Assembly: GCA_021806125.1 (NCBI GenBank)
Contig: JAJZYC010000003.1
Coordinates: 1 to 32,926 of the forward strand
Source of the DNA: a bacterium
Lineage (GTDB): Bacteria > SZUA-79 > Acidulodesulfobacterales > Acidulodesulfobacteraceae
Length of the DNA stretch: 32,926 bases
Direction: 5' to 3'
Positions 1-6,082 of this stretch are shown one piece after another. Positions within the stretch are counted from its first letter, which is position 1; every line of letters starts with the position of its first letter. The notes below the pieces were generated by a model that did no database searches, had not been told where the DNA came from, and saw nothing but the letters and a program-made list of their open reading frames with translations. The translations under genes were made by a program, and so were the position numbers.

Positions 1-53
1 TTTAACCGACCCGCTTTTATCTTATCTCTTTTATCTTATCTAAATTGTTTTAA

Positions 54-500
54 TTACGCATGTTCTAGCAAATCGTGCTCGTCTTCGTCGTGTTCCGGCG
101 TTTCTACCCTGCCTATAGGACCTTTGCCCGCTTTTCTCGCCCTGTAATCTTCTATGGCGAGATGAAGAGCGTCGGCGGCAAGATTGGAGCAATGCATCTT
201 TACCGGAGGCAGTCCGTCTAAAGCTTCTGCCACTACGCCGTTAGATACTTTTTCCGCTTCTTCGAGAGTCTTCCCTTTGACGAGTTCTGTTACCATAGAA
301 CTTGTAGCTATGGCGGCGCCGCAGCCGAATGTTTTAAACTTTACGTCTTCGATTTTATCGTCTTTAACTTTGATATATATTTTCATTATATCGCCGCACG
401 TAGGGTTTCCGAGTTCACCCACGCCGTCAGCGTTTTCTATTTCCCCCACGTTTCTCGGATGCTGAAAGTGGTCCATTACCTTTTCCGAATATACCGGCAT
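54..500 (-). CDS. iscU: Fe-S cluster assembly scaffold, IscU/NifU N-terminal type
   Basis: Scaffold on which [2Fe-2S] and [4Fe-4S] clusters are built from cysteine-desulfurase sulfur before transfer to apoproteins in the cytoplasm. The 148-residue protein has the three cluster-ligand cysteines in their family contexts: Cys35 in NPTCGD, with the conserved Asp37, Cys60 in FGCGAA and Cys104 in MHCSNLA. It begins MPVYSEKVMDHFQHPRN, the usual family start. The C-terminus adds about 25 residues ending in a His/Asp/Glu-rich tail, and there is no NifU-type ferredoxin or C-terminal Nfu domain, so this is the short form. A GGGAGG ribosome-binding site lies 7 nt before the ATG. Its cysteine desulfurase partner is not in the window; the gene is the last one before the window edge, so partners could lie beyond it. 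The family call is secure; whether it belongs to an ISC or NIF-like system is not decided. Confidence 0.93.
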   Translation of the reverse strand: MPVYSEKVMDHFQHPRNVGEIENADGVGELGNPTCGDIMKIYIKVKDDKIEDVKFKTFGCGAAIATSSMVTELVKGKTLEEAEKVSNGVVAEALDGLPPVKMHCSNLAADALHLAIEDYRARKAGKGPIGRVETPEHDEDEHDLLEHA

Positions 501-571
501 AATATTGCCTCCCTCTTTACGTTTAATTTGTTTTATTTATTTAATTTTAATTTAATCTTAGCTTATATTAA

Positions 572-600
572 ATTAAAACATACTTTACTAAATTAGTCAA
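572..600 (-). promoter_or_regulatory. Putative sigma-70 promoter of the IscU gene
   Basis: On the minus strand TTGACT (595-600) is followed after 17 nt by TTTAAT (572-577), each 5 of 6 to consensus, inside a very AT-rich 129-bp intergenic region. The start site would give a leader of roughly 65 nt. Confidence 0.4.
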
Positions 601-629
601 GTATTATAGGAAAAAAATTTATACTTAAT

Positions 630-1391
630 TTATCTGTAAAGTCCGAGCCTGAGCTTTATTACCCTAAAGAAAGCCTCGAAGATAATGCCGTTGGACATCT
701 TGGATTTCCCCATCGTTCTTTCGTAAAATATTATGGGATATTCTTTAAAACTGCATCCGGCTTCCTTTACCATCCTGTATTTCATCTCTATCTGGAAGGC
801 ATAGCCTCTAGAACTTATTCCTCCTAGATTTATTTTTTTAAGGCAGTTTACGTCGTACATATTGAAGCCGCCGGTTAAATCGCTTATTTTAACGCCCGTA
901 ACTAATTTTGCGTATATATTTGCGAAGTAAGAAATCAAAAGCCGTTTCATGCTCCAGTTTATTATGCGTATTCCTCCCGAATAGCGCGAGCCGGCTATCA
1001 TTCCGCATTTTTCGGTTTCCATAAGGCTGACGAAGCCGGAAATCTCCTCCGGATTATGGGAAAAATCGCAGTCCATGGTCAGCACGTAATCGTAGCCCTT
1101 TTCGACGGCAAAATTAAACGCGGCGGTATAAGCAGTCCCAAGCCCCATTTTCTTTTCTCTTTCTATCAGAAAAAGGCGGCCGCTTTCACCACCTCCGTTT
1201 TTCTGTTTTTCCATAAATTCCTTAACTATCCGGCGGGTGCCGTCAGGCGAATTGTCGTCTATTATTAAAAGGCTTATTGAATGGTTCGATTTTATGGCGG
1301 AATCGGACTCGTTAAGGCTTAAAACGGAATTTATCATCCGCCCTATATTGTCTTTTTCATTATAAGTGGGTATTGCGACGAGTATTTTCAT
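630..1391 (-). CDS. GT2 glycosyltransferase, polyprenol-phosphate mannose synthase-like
   Basis: Family 2 glycosyltransferase of the dolichol/polyprenol-phosphate mannosyltransferase type, which moves a sugar from a nucleotide sugar to a polyprenyl phosphate at the inner face of the cytoplasmic membrane. Visible motifs are AIPTYNEKDNI at the N-terminus, the nucleotide-binding IIDDNSPDGT, the metal-binding TMDCDFSHNPEEI, GSRY and DLTGGFN. At about 253 residues it is the short soluble form without C-terminal membrane helices. An in-frame TTG (1394) precedes the ATG at 1391; the SD-like AAGGTG is 12-15 nt upstream and does not decide between them. A strong terminator lies between it and the upstream cytochrome-porin gene, so its own promoter must lie in the short gap. 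The GT39 enzyme at 4320-6077 could be the user of its lipid-linked sugar; that link is inference, and the sugar is not determined. Confidence 0.85.
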   Translation of the reverse strand: MKILVAIPTYNEKDNIGRMINSVLSLNESDSAIKSNHSISLLIIDDNSPDGTRRIVKEFMEKQKNGGGESGRLFLIEREKKMGLGTAYTAAFNFAVEKGYDYVLTMDCDFSHNPEEISGFVSLMETEKCGMIAGSRYSGGIRIINWSMKRLLISYFANIYAKLVTGVKISDLTGGFNMYDVNCLKKINLGGISSRGYAFQIEMKYRMVKEAGCSFKEYPIIFYERTMGKSKMSNGIIFEAFFRVIKLRLGLYR

Positions 1392-1427
1392 CAAATAAAT
1401 ATGACACCTTTACTTATGTGATTTTTC

Positions 1428-1468
1428 ATAAAGAAAAAGCGGAAGGGCTGAAAAGCCACTTCCGCTTT
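1428..1468 (-). terminator. Intrinsic terminator after the cytochrome-porin gene
   Basis: A perfect 10-bp stem (AAAGCGGAAG with CTTCCGCTTT, 1436-1445 and 1459-1468) continues into GGCT/AGCC with a small loop. On the minus strand it is followed by a T-rich run (TTCTTT). It lies about 40 nt past the porin stop codon and closes that transcript. The stem is symmetric enough to stop some plus-strand transcription too. Confidence 0.88.
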
Positions 1469-1509
1469 AATTTTATTGCGTTTGTAATCACAACACTGCC
1501 TAAGCAGGA

Positions 1510-2901
1510 TTAGAACGCAAAGTCAAGACCTGTGCCAACTGTATTTGCCTGGTCGTTATTGGTAAATACGTATTCTAAATACAAGTGAGCGTTGTAAGCT
1601 AAATTGTACTCGGCCAGCAATGTAACGGAATCTTTTACTCCATCTGTTAGACAGCCATTAGTAGTATAAGCCTGCGATTGATAAAGATTTGCATTTGAAC
1701 AAGTAGTTGGCGTTGCATAAGCATTATTAAACGCTTCCTGTGAATTTTTATGCGTCCAGCTATACATTGCATAGTCAGCGGTCAGCATTAAGCCGTTTCC
1801 AACCTGCGGCAATAAATATCTTCCGTAAGCTTCGAATGTGCTGTATCCGTTAGAAGTATCGGTAACGCCTGTTCCTGCCAATGACTCATTGCTTGGAGCA
1901 TAAGGATTTGAGTCGCTCTGAACGAGATATGTTATGCCTAACTCGTAAATATCGTTTGCAAGGTCAACATCGACGCCGTTAACCATAACGCGATTAGTCC
2001 AAGAATAACCATTGACAGTAATTGGTTCTGCAATCGTTGAACCGTAATAGCCTAATTCAAGCTGTCCCATAGGAATTGGGGCATATTCCTTTAACTGATA
2101 GGAATACTGCATTGCATTACTGCCTGTGGCAGCAAGAGCGGTTCCATTAGATGCTCCTGCATCATTCGTAACCGTTACTTTATACCACAAATGGTATCCA
2201 GGTGTTCCGTAAAGGGCAAAACCTGCATTTCTTGAATGGATTAAAGCACCTGCTTCACCGTCGTTACCGACATTTAAACCTTGACCGCCACCGGCAATAC
2301 CGTTATAGGATAAATAACCTAAAGGATTCTGCCTGTAGAAATAAGGGCTTGCTGTTGTTACCTGTCCTATTTTTAAATTGAACAGATGAGGAGCTACTCC
2401 TAATCCGCTGCCTAAGCCGTTGATAGATGCAAATATCTGTTTGCCGTTAATCGGACCCTTTCCTGCGCCAAATCCATAATGAACATAGAAAGATAACGAA
2501 TCTGCAAGAGGCGTGTATAACTTAAAAGCACCCGCATCGACTATATCGACGCCTGCGCCGAATGCATCGGTTGCATTGCTTACATTTTCATTCGTATAAT
2601 GCTGATAAGAAATAATCGGTTCGACCATTACCGGTATCGGCCATGGATTCGGAAGACTAAGTCCTTCTGTAATCTGTGTTGCGTCGGCAGGTGTTCCTTG
2701 AGTGCCGGGAAGTCTGAAGCCGTTTCTCCAGAATGCTCTTCCGAACGGGTTAAGGTTTGGGAAAACCGTGTGGCAAACTGCGCATGAAAAATGATACTTT
2801 TGTGCGAATGACGGGATTGCATTTGCTTTTTTGGGAGCCATCGCGAACGAAAGCGCCAAAACAAACAAGGCAACCATAGTTACTACTAATTTCTTTTTCA
2901 T
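1510..2901 (-). CDS. Fused monoheme cytochrome c-porin, Cyc2-like outer-membrane protein
   Basis: A 463-residue exported protein. Residues 1-28 are a signal peptide (MKKKLVV..., cleavage after ANA). The mature protein opens IPSFAQKYHFSCAVCHTVFP, holding one covalent heme site CAVCH (40-44), followed by NLNPFGRAFWRNGFRLPG. The remaining ~370 residues alternate polar and hydrophobic positions with many Tyr/Gly/Asn and aromatic belts, and the chain ends ...LDFAF with the C-terminal Phe typical of outer-membrane beta-barrels. An N-terminal heme domain plus barrel, and this length, match the architecture of Cyc2, the outer-membrane iron oxidase of acidophilic and neutrophilic iron oxidisers; related cytochrome-porins of unknown substrate are also widespread. 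Cys401 and Cys417 could form a loop disulfide. SD GAGAGG precedes the ATG. Upstream are a periplasmic cytochrome c gene and two strong promoters; a strong terminator follows. Architecture is clear, substrate is not. Confidence 0.8.
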   Translation of the reverse strand: MKKKLVVTMVALFVLALSFAMAPKKANAIPSFAQKYHFSCAVCHTVFPNLNPFGRAFWRNGFRLPGTQGTPADATQITEGLSLPNPWPIPVMVEPIISYQHYTNENVSNATDAFGAGVDIVDAGAFKLYTPLADSLSFYVHYGFGAGKGPINGKQIFASINGLGSGLGVAPHLFNLKIGQVTTASPYFYRQNPLGYLSYNGIAGGGQGLNVGNDGEAGALIHSRNAGFALYGTPGYHLWYKVTVTNDAGASNGTALAATGSNAMQYSYQLKEYAPIPMGQLELGYYGSTIAEPITVNGYSWTNRVMVNGVDVDLANDIYELGITYLVQSDSNPYAPSNESLAGTGVTDTSNGYSTFEAYGRYLLPQVGNGLMLTADYAMYSWTHKNSQEAFNNAYATPTTCSNANLYQSQAYTTNGCLTDGVKDSVTLLAEYNLAYNAHLYLEYVFTNNDQANTVGTGLDFAF

Positions 2902-3018
2902 AACTTTCCTCTCTCTTAAAGTTAAAGTTAAAAATTAAATTAAATGAGAACCTTTGGTTTTTTAAAAATCATACTGCTTGCTGCAAATTTTTAATATTTC
3001 TAAAGTCTTTCTGCTCTG

Positions 3019-3027
3019 CACCTCCTT
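3019..3027 (-). promoter_or_regulatory. Isolated perfect Shine-Dalgarno sequence in the porin leader
   Basis: AAGGAGGTG is a full 9-nt complement to the 16S rRNA 3' end, but no ATG, GTG or TTG opening a real reading frame follows at usable spacing. It lies about 120 nt upstream of the porin start and 15-25 nt after the predicted start site of the downstream promoter. The placement resembles the STAB-SD element of Bacillus cry3A leaders, where 30S binding protects the mRNA. Function here is inference. Confidence 0.35.
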
Positions 3028-3049
3028 AAAAGATTTTATATTATTGTAT

Positions 3050-3078
3050 TTTATATATCTTAAACTGCCTTTTGTCAA
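3050..3078 (-). promoter_or_regulatory. Sigma-70 promoter P2 of the cytochrome-porin gene
   Basis: TTGACA (3073-3078), a 17-nt spacer and TATAAA (3050-3055) on the minus strand: perfect -35 and 5 of 6 at -10. The leader from here would be about 140 nt. Confidence 0.65.
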
Positions 3079-3154
3079 TACCTTTTTGCAAACGGATAAT
3101 CATACTTATATCATATATATAGTCCGACCAGATTAATACTTTAGCCTTGATTTA

Positions 3155-3182
3155 ATTATAATACCTATATTTTATATGTCAA
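3155..3182 (-). promoter_or_regulatory. Consensus sigma-70 promoter P1 of the cytochrome-porin gene
   Basis: TTGACA (3177-3182), a 16-nt spacer and TATAAT (3155-3160) on the minus strand: 12 of 12 consensus positions. It begins 27 nt after the cytochrome c stop codon, so the porin can be transcribed separately from the cytochrome. Confidence 0.75.
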
Positions 3183-3208
3183 GACCTTTTTTAGTTTTTT
3201 TTACTTTT

Positions 3209-3598
3209 TTATTTTAACGATTCCAGATAAGACGCAAGTTCATAAAGCTCCTTCTTGGAAAGCATCTTATGGTCCGGCATAATAGCCATATAGGACTTTC
3301 CGTCTATTTTTAAAGTGGAACCGGGTTTAAAATTCTTAGCCGGCGTAGCAATCTGAACTTCGAGCCACTTGATAGAATGTTTTGCAAGTCCTTCCTTGGA
3401 AAGGTCAGGGCCAACGCTTCCGCCTTTTTTGCCGATAGTATGGCAGGCAAAACAGTCTATGCCTTTTTTGTTGGAATGAATAAGCTGATTGCCGAGCTGT
3501 GCGGCGGATAATTTTACAGGAGCGGTAAGAGCGTGAACAGCGACGTAGCCGAGAACTATGACTAGAATAATAAATACTGCGGTTATACCTTTTTTCAT
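3209..3598 (-). CDS. Small exported class I-type monoheme cytochrome c
   Basis: A 129-residue electron carrier. Residues 1-23 form an N-terminal hydrophobic segment that serves as signal peptide or membrane anchor. The heme attachment site is CFACH (49-53), preceded by SNKKGID and followed by TIGKKGGSVGPDL, the usual class I layout. MPDHKML supplies the likely distal ligand Met107, and the ELYELASYLESLK ending is the C-terminal helix. No second heme motif is present. It lies just upstream of the cytochrome-porin gene in the same direction, so it is a plausible periplasmic acceptor for electrons brought in by that protein, though adjacency is the only evidence. GGGGG stands 4-5 nt before the ATG as ribosome-binding site. 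The family call is secure; the partner is inferred. Confidence 0.85.
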   Translation of the reverse strand: MKKGITAVFIILVIVLGYVAVHALTAPVKLSAAQLGNQLIHSNKKGIDCFACHTIGKKGGSVGPDLSKEGLAKHSIKWLEVQIATPAKNFKPGSTLKIDGKSYMAIMPDHKMLSKKELYELASYLESLK

Positions 3599-3635
3599 AA
3601 AACCCCCTTAAAAGAATATATTGAATTTAAAAATT

Positions 3636-3665
3636 ATTATATAGATTGCTTCGCTTCGCTCGCAA
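3636..3665 (-). promoter_or_regulatory. Possible promoter of the cytochrome c gene
   Basis: A perfect -10 TATAAT (3636-3641) stands 18 nt from TTGCGA (3660-3665) on the minus strand. The -35-like hexamer belongs to the palindromic repeat at 3644-3672, so the repeat may have supplied part of the promoter. The match at -35 is weak. Confidence 0.3.
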
Positions 3666-3672
3666 TGACGAC
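3644..3672. repeat. Small palindromic repeat of the ATTGC...GCAAT type
   Basis: ATTGC and GCAAT (3645-3666) flank TTCGCTTCGCTC, with an ATGACG edge. From memory, near-identical units ending in GCAATGACG are scattered through many bacterial genomes; a genome count is needed. On the minus strand AGATTG also pairs with CAATCT. The unit lies directly after the apt stop codon and could act as a weak 3' hairpin; the T content downstream is only moderate. It is the only copy in the window. Confidence 0.55.
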
Positions 3673-3677
3673 CAATC

Positions 3678-4196
3678 TTAATAATCGAATTTCATCAAAG
3701 CGTTTACCGTATGAGGTTTGAGTTTCTCCGAGCCTTTCAAGAACGAAAGTTCCGCAATAAAGGCCGTATCGACGACTTCCGCTCTAAAACTCTCGACCAG
3801 TCCTATAGTCGCGAGGGCCGTTCCGCCTGTCGCAAGAACATCATCGGCGATAATTACCCTGTCGCCCGCCTTAAGCGCGTCCTTGTGTATTTCGAGAGTC
3901 GCGCTTCCGTATTCAAGGTCGTAGCTCAAAGACGAACACTCGTATGGAAGTTTGCCGGGTTTCCTAACCATTATAACGCCTGCGCCGAGCCTGTAGGCAA
4001 GCGGCGCGCCCACGACGAATCCTCTGGCTTCTATGCAGACGACATAATTTATTTTTTTGGGTATATATGAATCGGTCAGCGAATCCACAACATACGCGAA
4101 TGCTTTTGCGTCGGCAAGCAGAGGAGTAATGTCTTTGAAGTTAATCCCTTTTTTAGGAAAATCGGGAATTTCACGGATAAATTGTTTTAGGTCCAT
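3678..4196 (-). CDS. apt: Adenine phosphoribosyltransferase
   Basis: Salvage enzyme joining adenine and phosphoribosyl pyrophosphate to form AMP in the cytoplasm. At 172 residues it has the usual length. It starts MDLKQFIREIPDFPKKGINFKDITPLL, the family N-terminus, contains the EARGFVVGAPLAYRLGAG segment, and carries the PRPP-binding loop in VIIADDVLATGGTALATI. Its own promoter is a perfect sigma-70 match 48-76 nt upstream and a GGAG ribosome-binding site precedes the ATG. Its neighbours (a GT39 enzyme upstream, a cytochrome c downstream) are unrelated, so it probably begins a new transcription unit. The identification is secure. Confidence 0.96.
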   Translation of the reverse strand: MDLKQFIREIPDFPKKGINFKDITPLLADAKAFAYVVDSLTDSYIPKKINYVVCIEARGFVVGAPLAYRLGAGVIMVRKPGKLPYECSSLSYDLEYGSATLEIHKDALKAGDRVIIADDVLATGGTALATIGLVESFRAEVVDTAFIAELSFLKGSEKLKPHTVNALMKFDY

Positions 4197-4243
4197 TAAA
4201 TCTCCAATATTCGTATTTCATTAATACTTGTTTACGACAGATA

Positions 4244-4272
4244 ATTATATATTTACGAAAATTAATTGTCAA
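4244..4272 (-). promoter_or_regulatory. Consensus sigma-70 promoter of apt
   Basis: TTGACA (4267-4272), exactly 17 nt, TATAAT (4244-4249) on the minus strand: every consensus base and the optimal spacing. It lies in the 123-bp gap after the GT39 gene. Confidence 0.8.
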
Positions 4273-4319
4273 TACCGGAAAGCGGAAGTTTTAAAATTGC
4301 GTTAACATATTTAATAATT

Positions 4320-6077
4320 TTAATACATTCTGCTTTCGGCGTTAAGCCTTTTAATAGCTTTTTTTGCGTCGAAGTCCTTCATAAGATACAGATAATAGGT
4401 TCTGACTAGCCTGAATTTTACGTATATGTCAAGCCTGCCTATTTTGTTAATAGACTTAAAATAAGGCAAATATTTTTTAACAGGATTCAGCATATATTTG
4501 TTATCCATAATAAACAGGGCGTTTTCTCCTTTTATCTTATCGATGTTCTGCCATAGGTCGTACTGGTTGAGAAAACCGGATATATTATAAATATTAACCG
4601 CTGGTTTAAAGCCGCCGTAATAGACGAGCTCGTCGGCTATAGCATAATGGTGCGTAAGTATAAAGAACGGATGGTAAGCCGCCTTATAGCCTTTATAAAC
4701 GATACCTATATATTTTGCGCTATGCCGCCAGCCGAAAAGGTCGTTCGTTATATCGGCGGTCGAAGGTTTGCCGGGAATGTGCGGTATGGCGGAAAATACC
4801 CAGCAATTTTTAAGACGTTTTTCCTTGTCTATATAGCGTATTATTTTGCCTACCGGTATGGAATTATAATAAATCTGATTATAAAGGATATACGATAAAA
4901 GGAAACCGGAAAATAGGGCGAAATATATGCAATATTTCAAAATACGAGAAGAAGATTTACGCGTTAGAAGGTCGGCGGCATAGCCCATAATCGGAAGTGC
5001 AGCAAGATAGCCTATATCCGGCCAGTGAACTAAAATTCTGTGGGAATAGCCGTTTACGACGAAAAATAAAAGAATGGGGAGAGAAAGGCAGATAGAAAAC
5101 AGGAGAGGTTCGCTATAGTCAAACCATCCGTCAGGCAACCACCCCGTCGGCCTTTGGCCGACACCCCCACTCCTTAGAAGAGGAACTTTTTTTAATAAAT
5201 ATACGAACGCTCCGATTAAAAAAATATATATTAACGGCGTAATAACCAAAACCTGCCCGAACCAGCCCGCGGCTAAAAGCGCAAAACCAGGCTTCGGATG
5301 CGAAAAACCGTGCGAAAGCTGAAACTTAAACGAAATGAAATTATGCGTAAAATTCCAGTATATTACCGGCGAAAAAACGATGAGCGCAGAAGCAAGAGCC
5401 ATATAAGGATAAACCGTTTTCAGAAAACGCCTGTTCCCATTGGAAACAAGCAGATACAAAAGAACTGCAGGCGGGATTAAAGCCGCGGTGTATTTGCTTA
5501 AAAACGCAAAGCCGAGGGAAATACCGGCAAGAAGCCAAAAAAACCACCCCGTCGGCCTTCGGCCGACTCCCCTCCTTTTAAGGAGGGGAGATTTAAAGGG
5601 GGCAGATTTATTTATTGTAAGCGCTTTATAAAAAAATATAAAAAATAACAGGGTAAAAAATAACAGCGGGGCGTCAGGCAGAATCATCACGGAAATAACC
5701 ATTCCGAATATTACGGCGGACAAAAAAAACAGAAACGAGAAAAAAGCCGCCCGTTTGTTTTTAAACAATATATAGGAAAGGTAATACACTAAAAATCCAT
5801 CGAGAAGCGAAAAAACGACCGCTCCGAGCCTGACGGAAAGCTGGCTCTTGCCGAAAAGCCATGTAAATGCGTAAATAATCCAGCCGACGAGAGGAGCGTC
5901 GTCGAGATAGCCCAAGGAAGGTTTCAGCGACCACACATAATAATGAGCTTCGTCGTTGCCGAGATTAAGAGTCGAAGCAAGATGAATATGAACGATAAGC
6001 GCAAAAAGAGAAACAATTATTAAATAAATCTCGTATTTGAATCTAATAATATACGAACCCAATTTTTGTCTGCTCAA
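4320..6077 (-). CDS. GT39/ArnT-type membrane glycosyltransferase with two repeat-derived inserts
   Basis: Polytopic membrane enzyme of the dolichyl-phosphate-mannose-protein mannosyltransferase/ArnT superfamily, which takes a sugar from a polyprenyl phosphate donor on the outer face of the inner membrane. The 585-residue chain has about ten hydrophobic helices; the first outer loop carries NDEAHYYVWS (41-50), with the acidic pair expected of the catalytic Asp/Glu, then DDAPLVGW and later LPDAPLLFF. A soluble C-terminal region follows the last helix. Two peptides derive from palindromic repeats: residues 163-178 (SPLLKRRGVGRRPTGW) and 298-317, both in loops between helices, and both keep the reading frame. 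The start is TTG at 6077, six bases after the preceding stop, with no good ribosome-binding site; a later start is possible. Substrate is unknown; the GT2 enzyme at 630-1391 could make its donor. Confidence 0.82.
   Translation of the reverse strand: MSRQKLGSYIIRFKYEIYLIIVSLFALIVHIHLASTLNLGNDEAHYYVWSLKPSLGYLDDAPLVGWIIYAFTWLFGKSQLSVRLGAVVFSLLDGFLVYYLSYILFKNKRAAFFSFLFFLSAVIFGMVISVMILPDAPLLFFTLLFFIFFYKALTINKSAPFKSPLLKRRGVGRRPTGWFFWLLAGISLGFAFLSKYTAALIPPAVLLYLLVSNGNRRFLKTVYPYMALASALIVFSPVIYWNFTHNFISFKFQLSHGFSHPKPGFALLAAGWFGQVLVITPLIYIFLIGAFVYLLKKVPLLRSGGVGQRPTGWLPDGWFDYSEPLLFSICLSLPILLFFVVNGYSHRILVHWPDIGYLAALPIMGYAADLLTRKSSSRILKYCIYFALFSGFLLSYILYNQIYYNSIPVGKIIRYIDKEKRLKNCWVFSAIPHIPGKPSTADITNDLFGWRHSAKYIGIVYKGYKAAYHPFFILTHHYAIADELVYYGGFKPAVNIYNISGFLNQYDLWQNIDKIKGENALFIMDNKYMLNPVKKYLPYFKSINKIGRLDIYVKFRLVRTYYLYLMKDFDAKKAIKRLNAESRMY
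5138..5187 (-). repeat. Palindromic repeat family 1, copy A (inside GT39 gene)
   Basis: Core: ACCCCGTCGGCC, TTT, GGCCGAC, then a degraded CCCCCACTCCTTAGAAGAGG arm. Read on the minus strand it encodes VPLLRSGGVGQRPTGW. A shorter partial unit (AACCATCCGTCAGGC, 5123-5137) abuts it, encoding LPDGW, as if two units met. Confidence 0.8.
5541..5590 (-). repeat. Palindromic repeat family 1, copy B (inside GT39 gene)
   Basis: The best-preserved genic copy: GTCGGCC-TTC-GGCCGAC and CCCCTCCTT-TT-AAGGAGGGG stems side by side. It encodes SPLLKRRGVGRRPTGW in the host frame. It differs from intergenic copy F (11461-11511) at about two positions, implying recent spread. Confidence 0.88.
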
Positions 6078-6082
6078 ATTTA

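Larger units (their letters stand above)
2902..3208. other. 307-bp leader region of the cytochrome-porin gene
   Basis: The space between the cytochrome c stop and the porin start codon contains no gene. It holds two minus-strand promoters (3155-3182, 3050-3078), an isolated SD-like AAGGAGGTG (minus strand, 3019-3027) and otherwise AT-rich sequence. There is no clear hairpin terminator after the cytochrome c gene, so read-through from that gene into the porin gene is also possible. Confidence 0.7.

Noticed and set aside
19..40. Short tandem TTATCTTATC-like repeats at the window start
   Set aside because: Two short AT-rich units only; no clear function or larger array visible at the edge.
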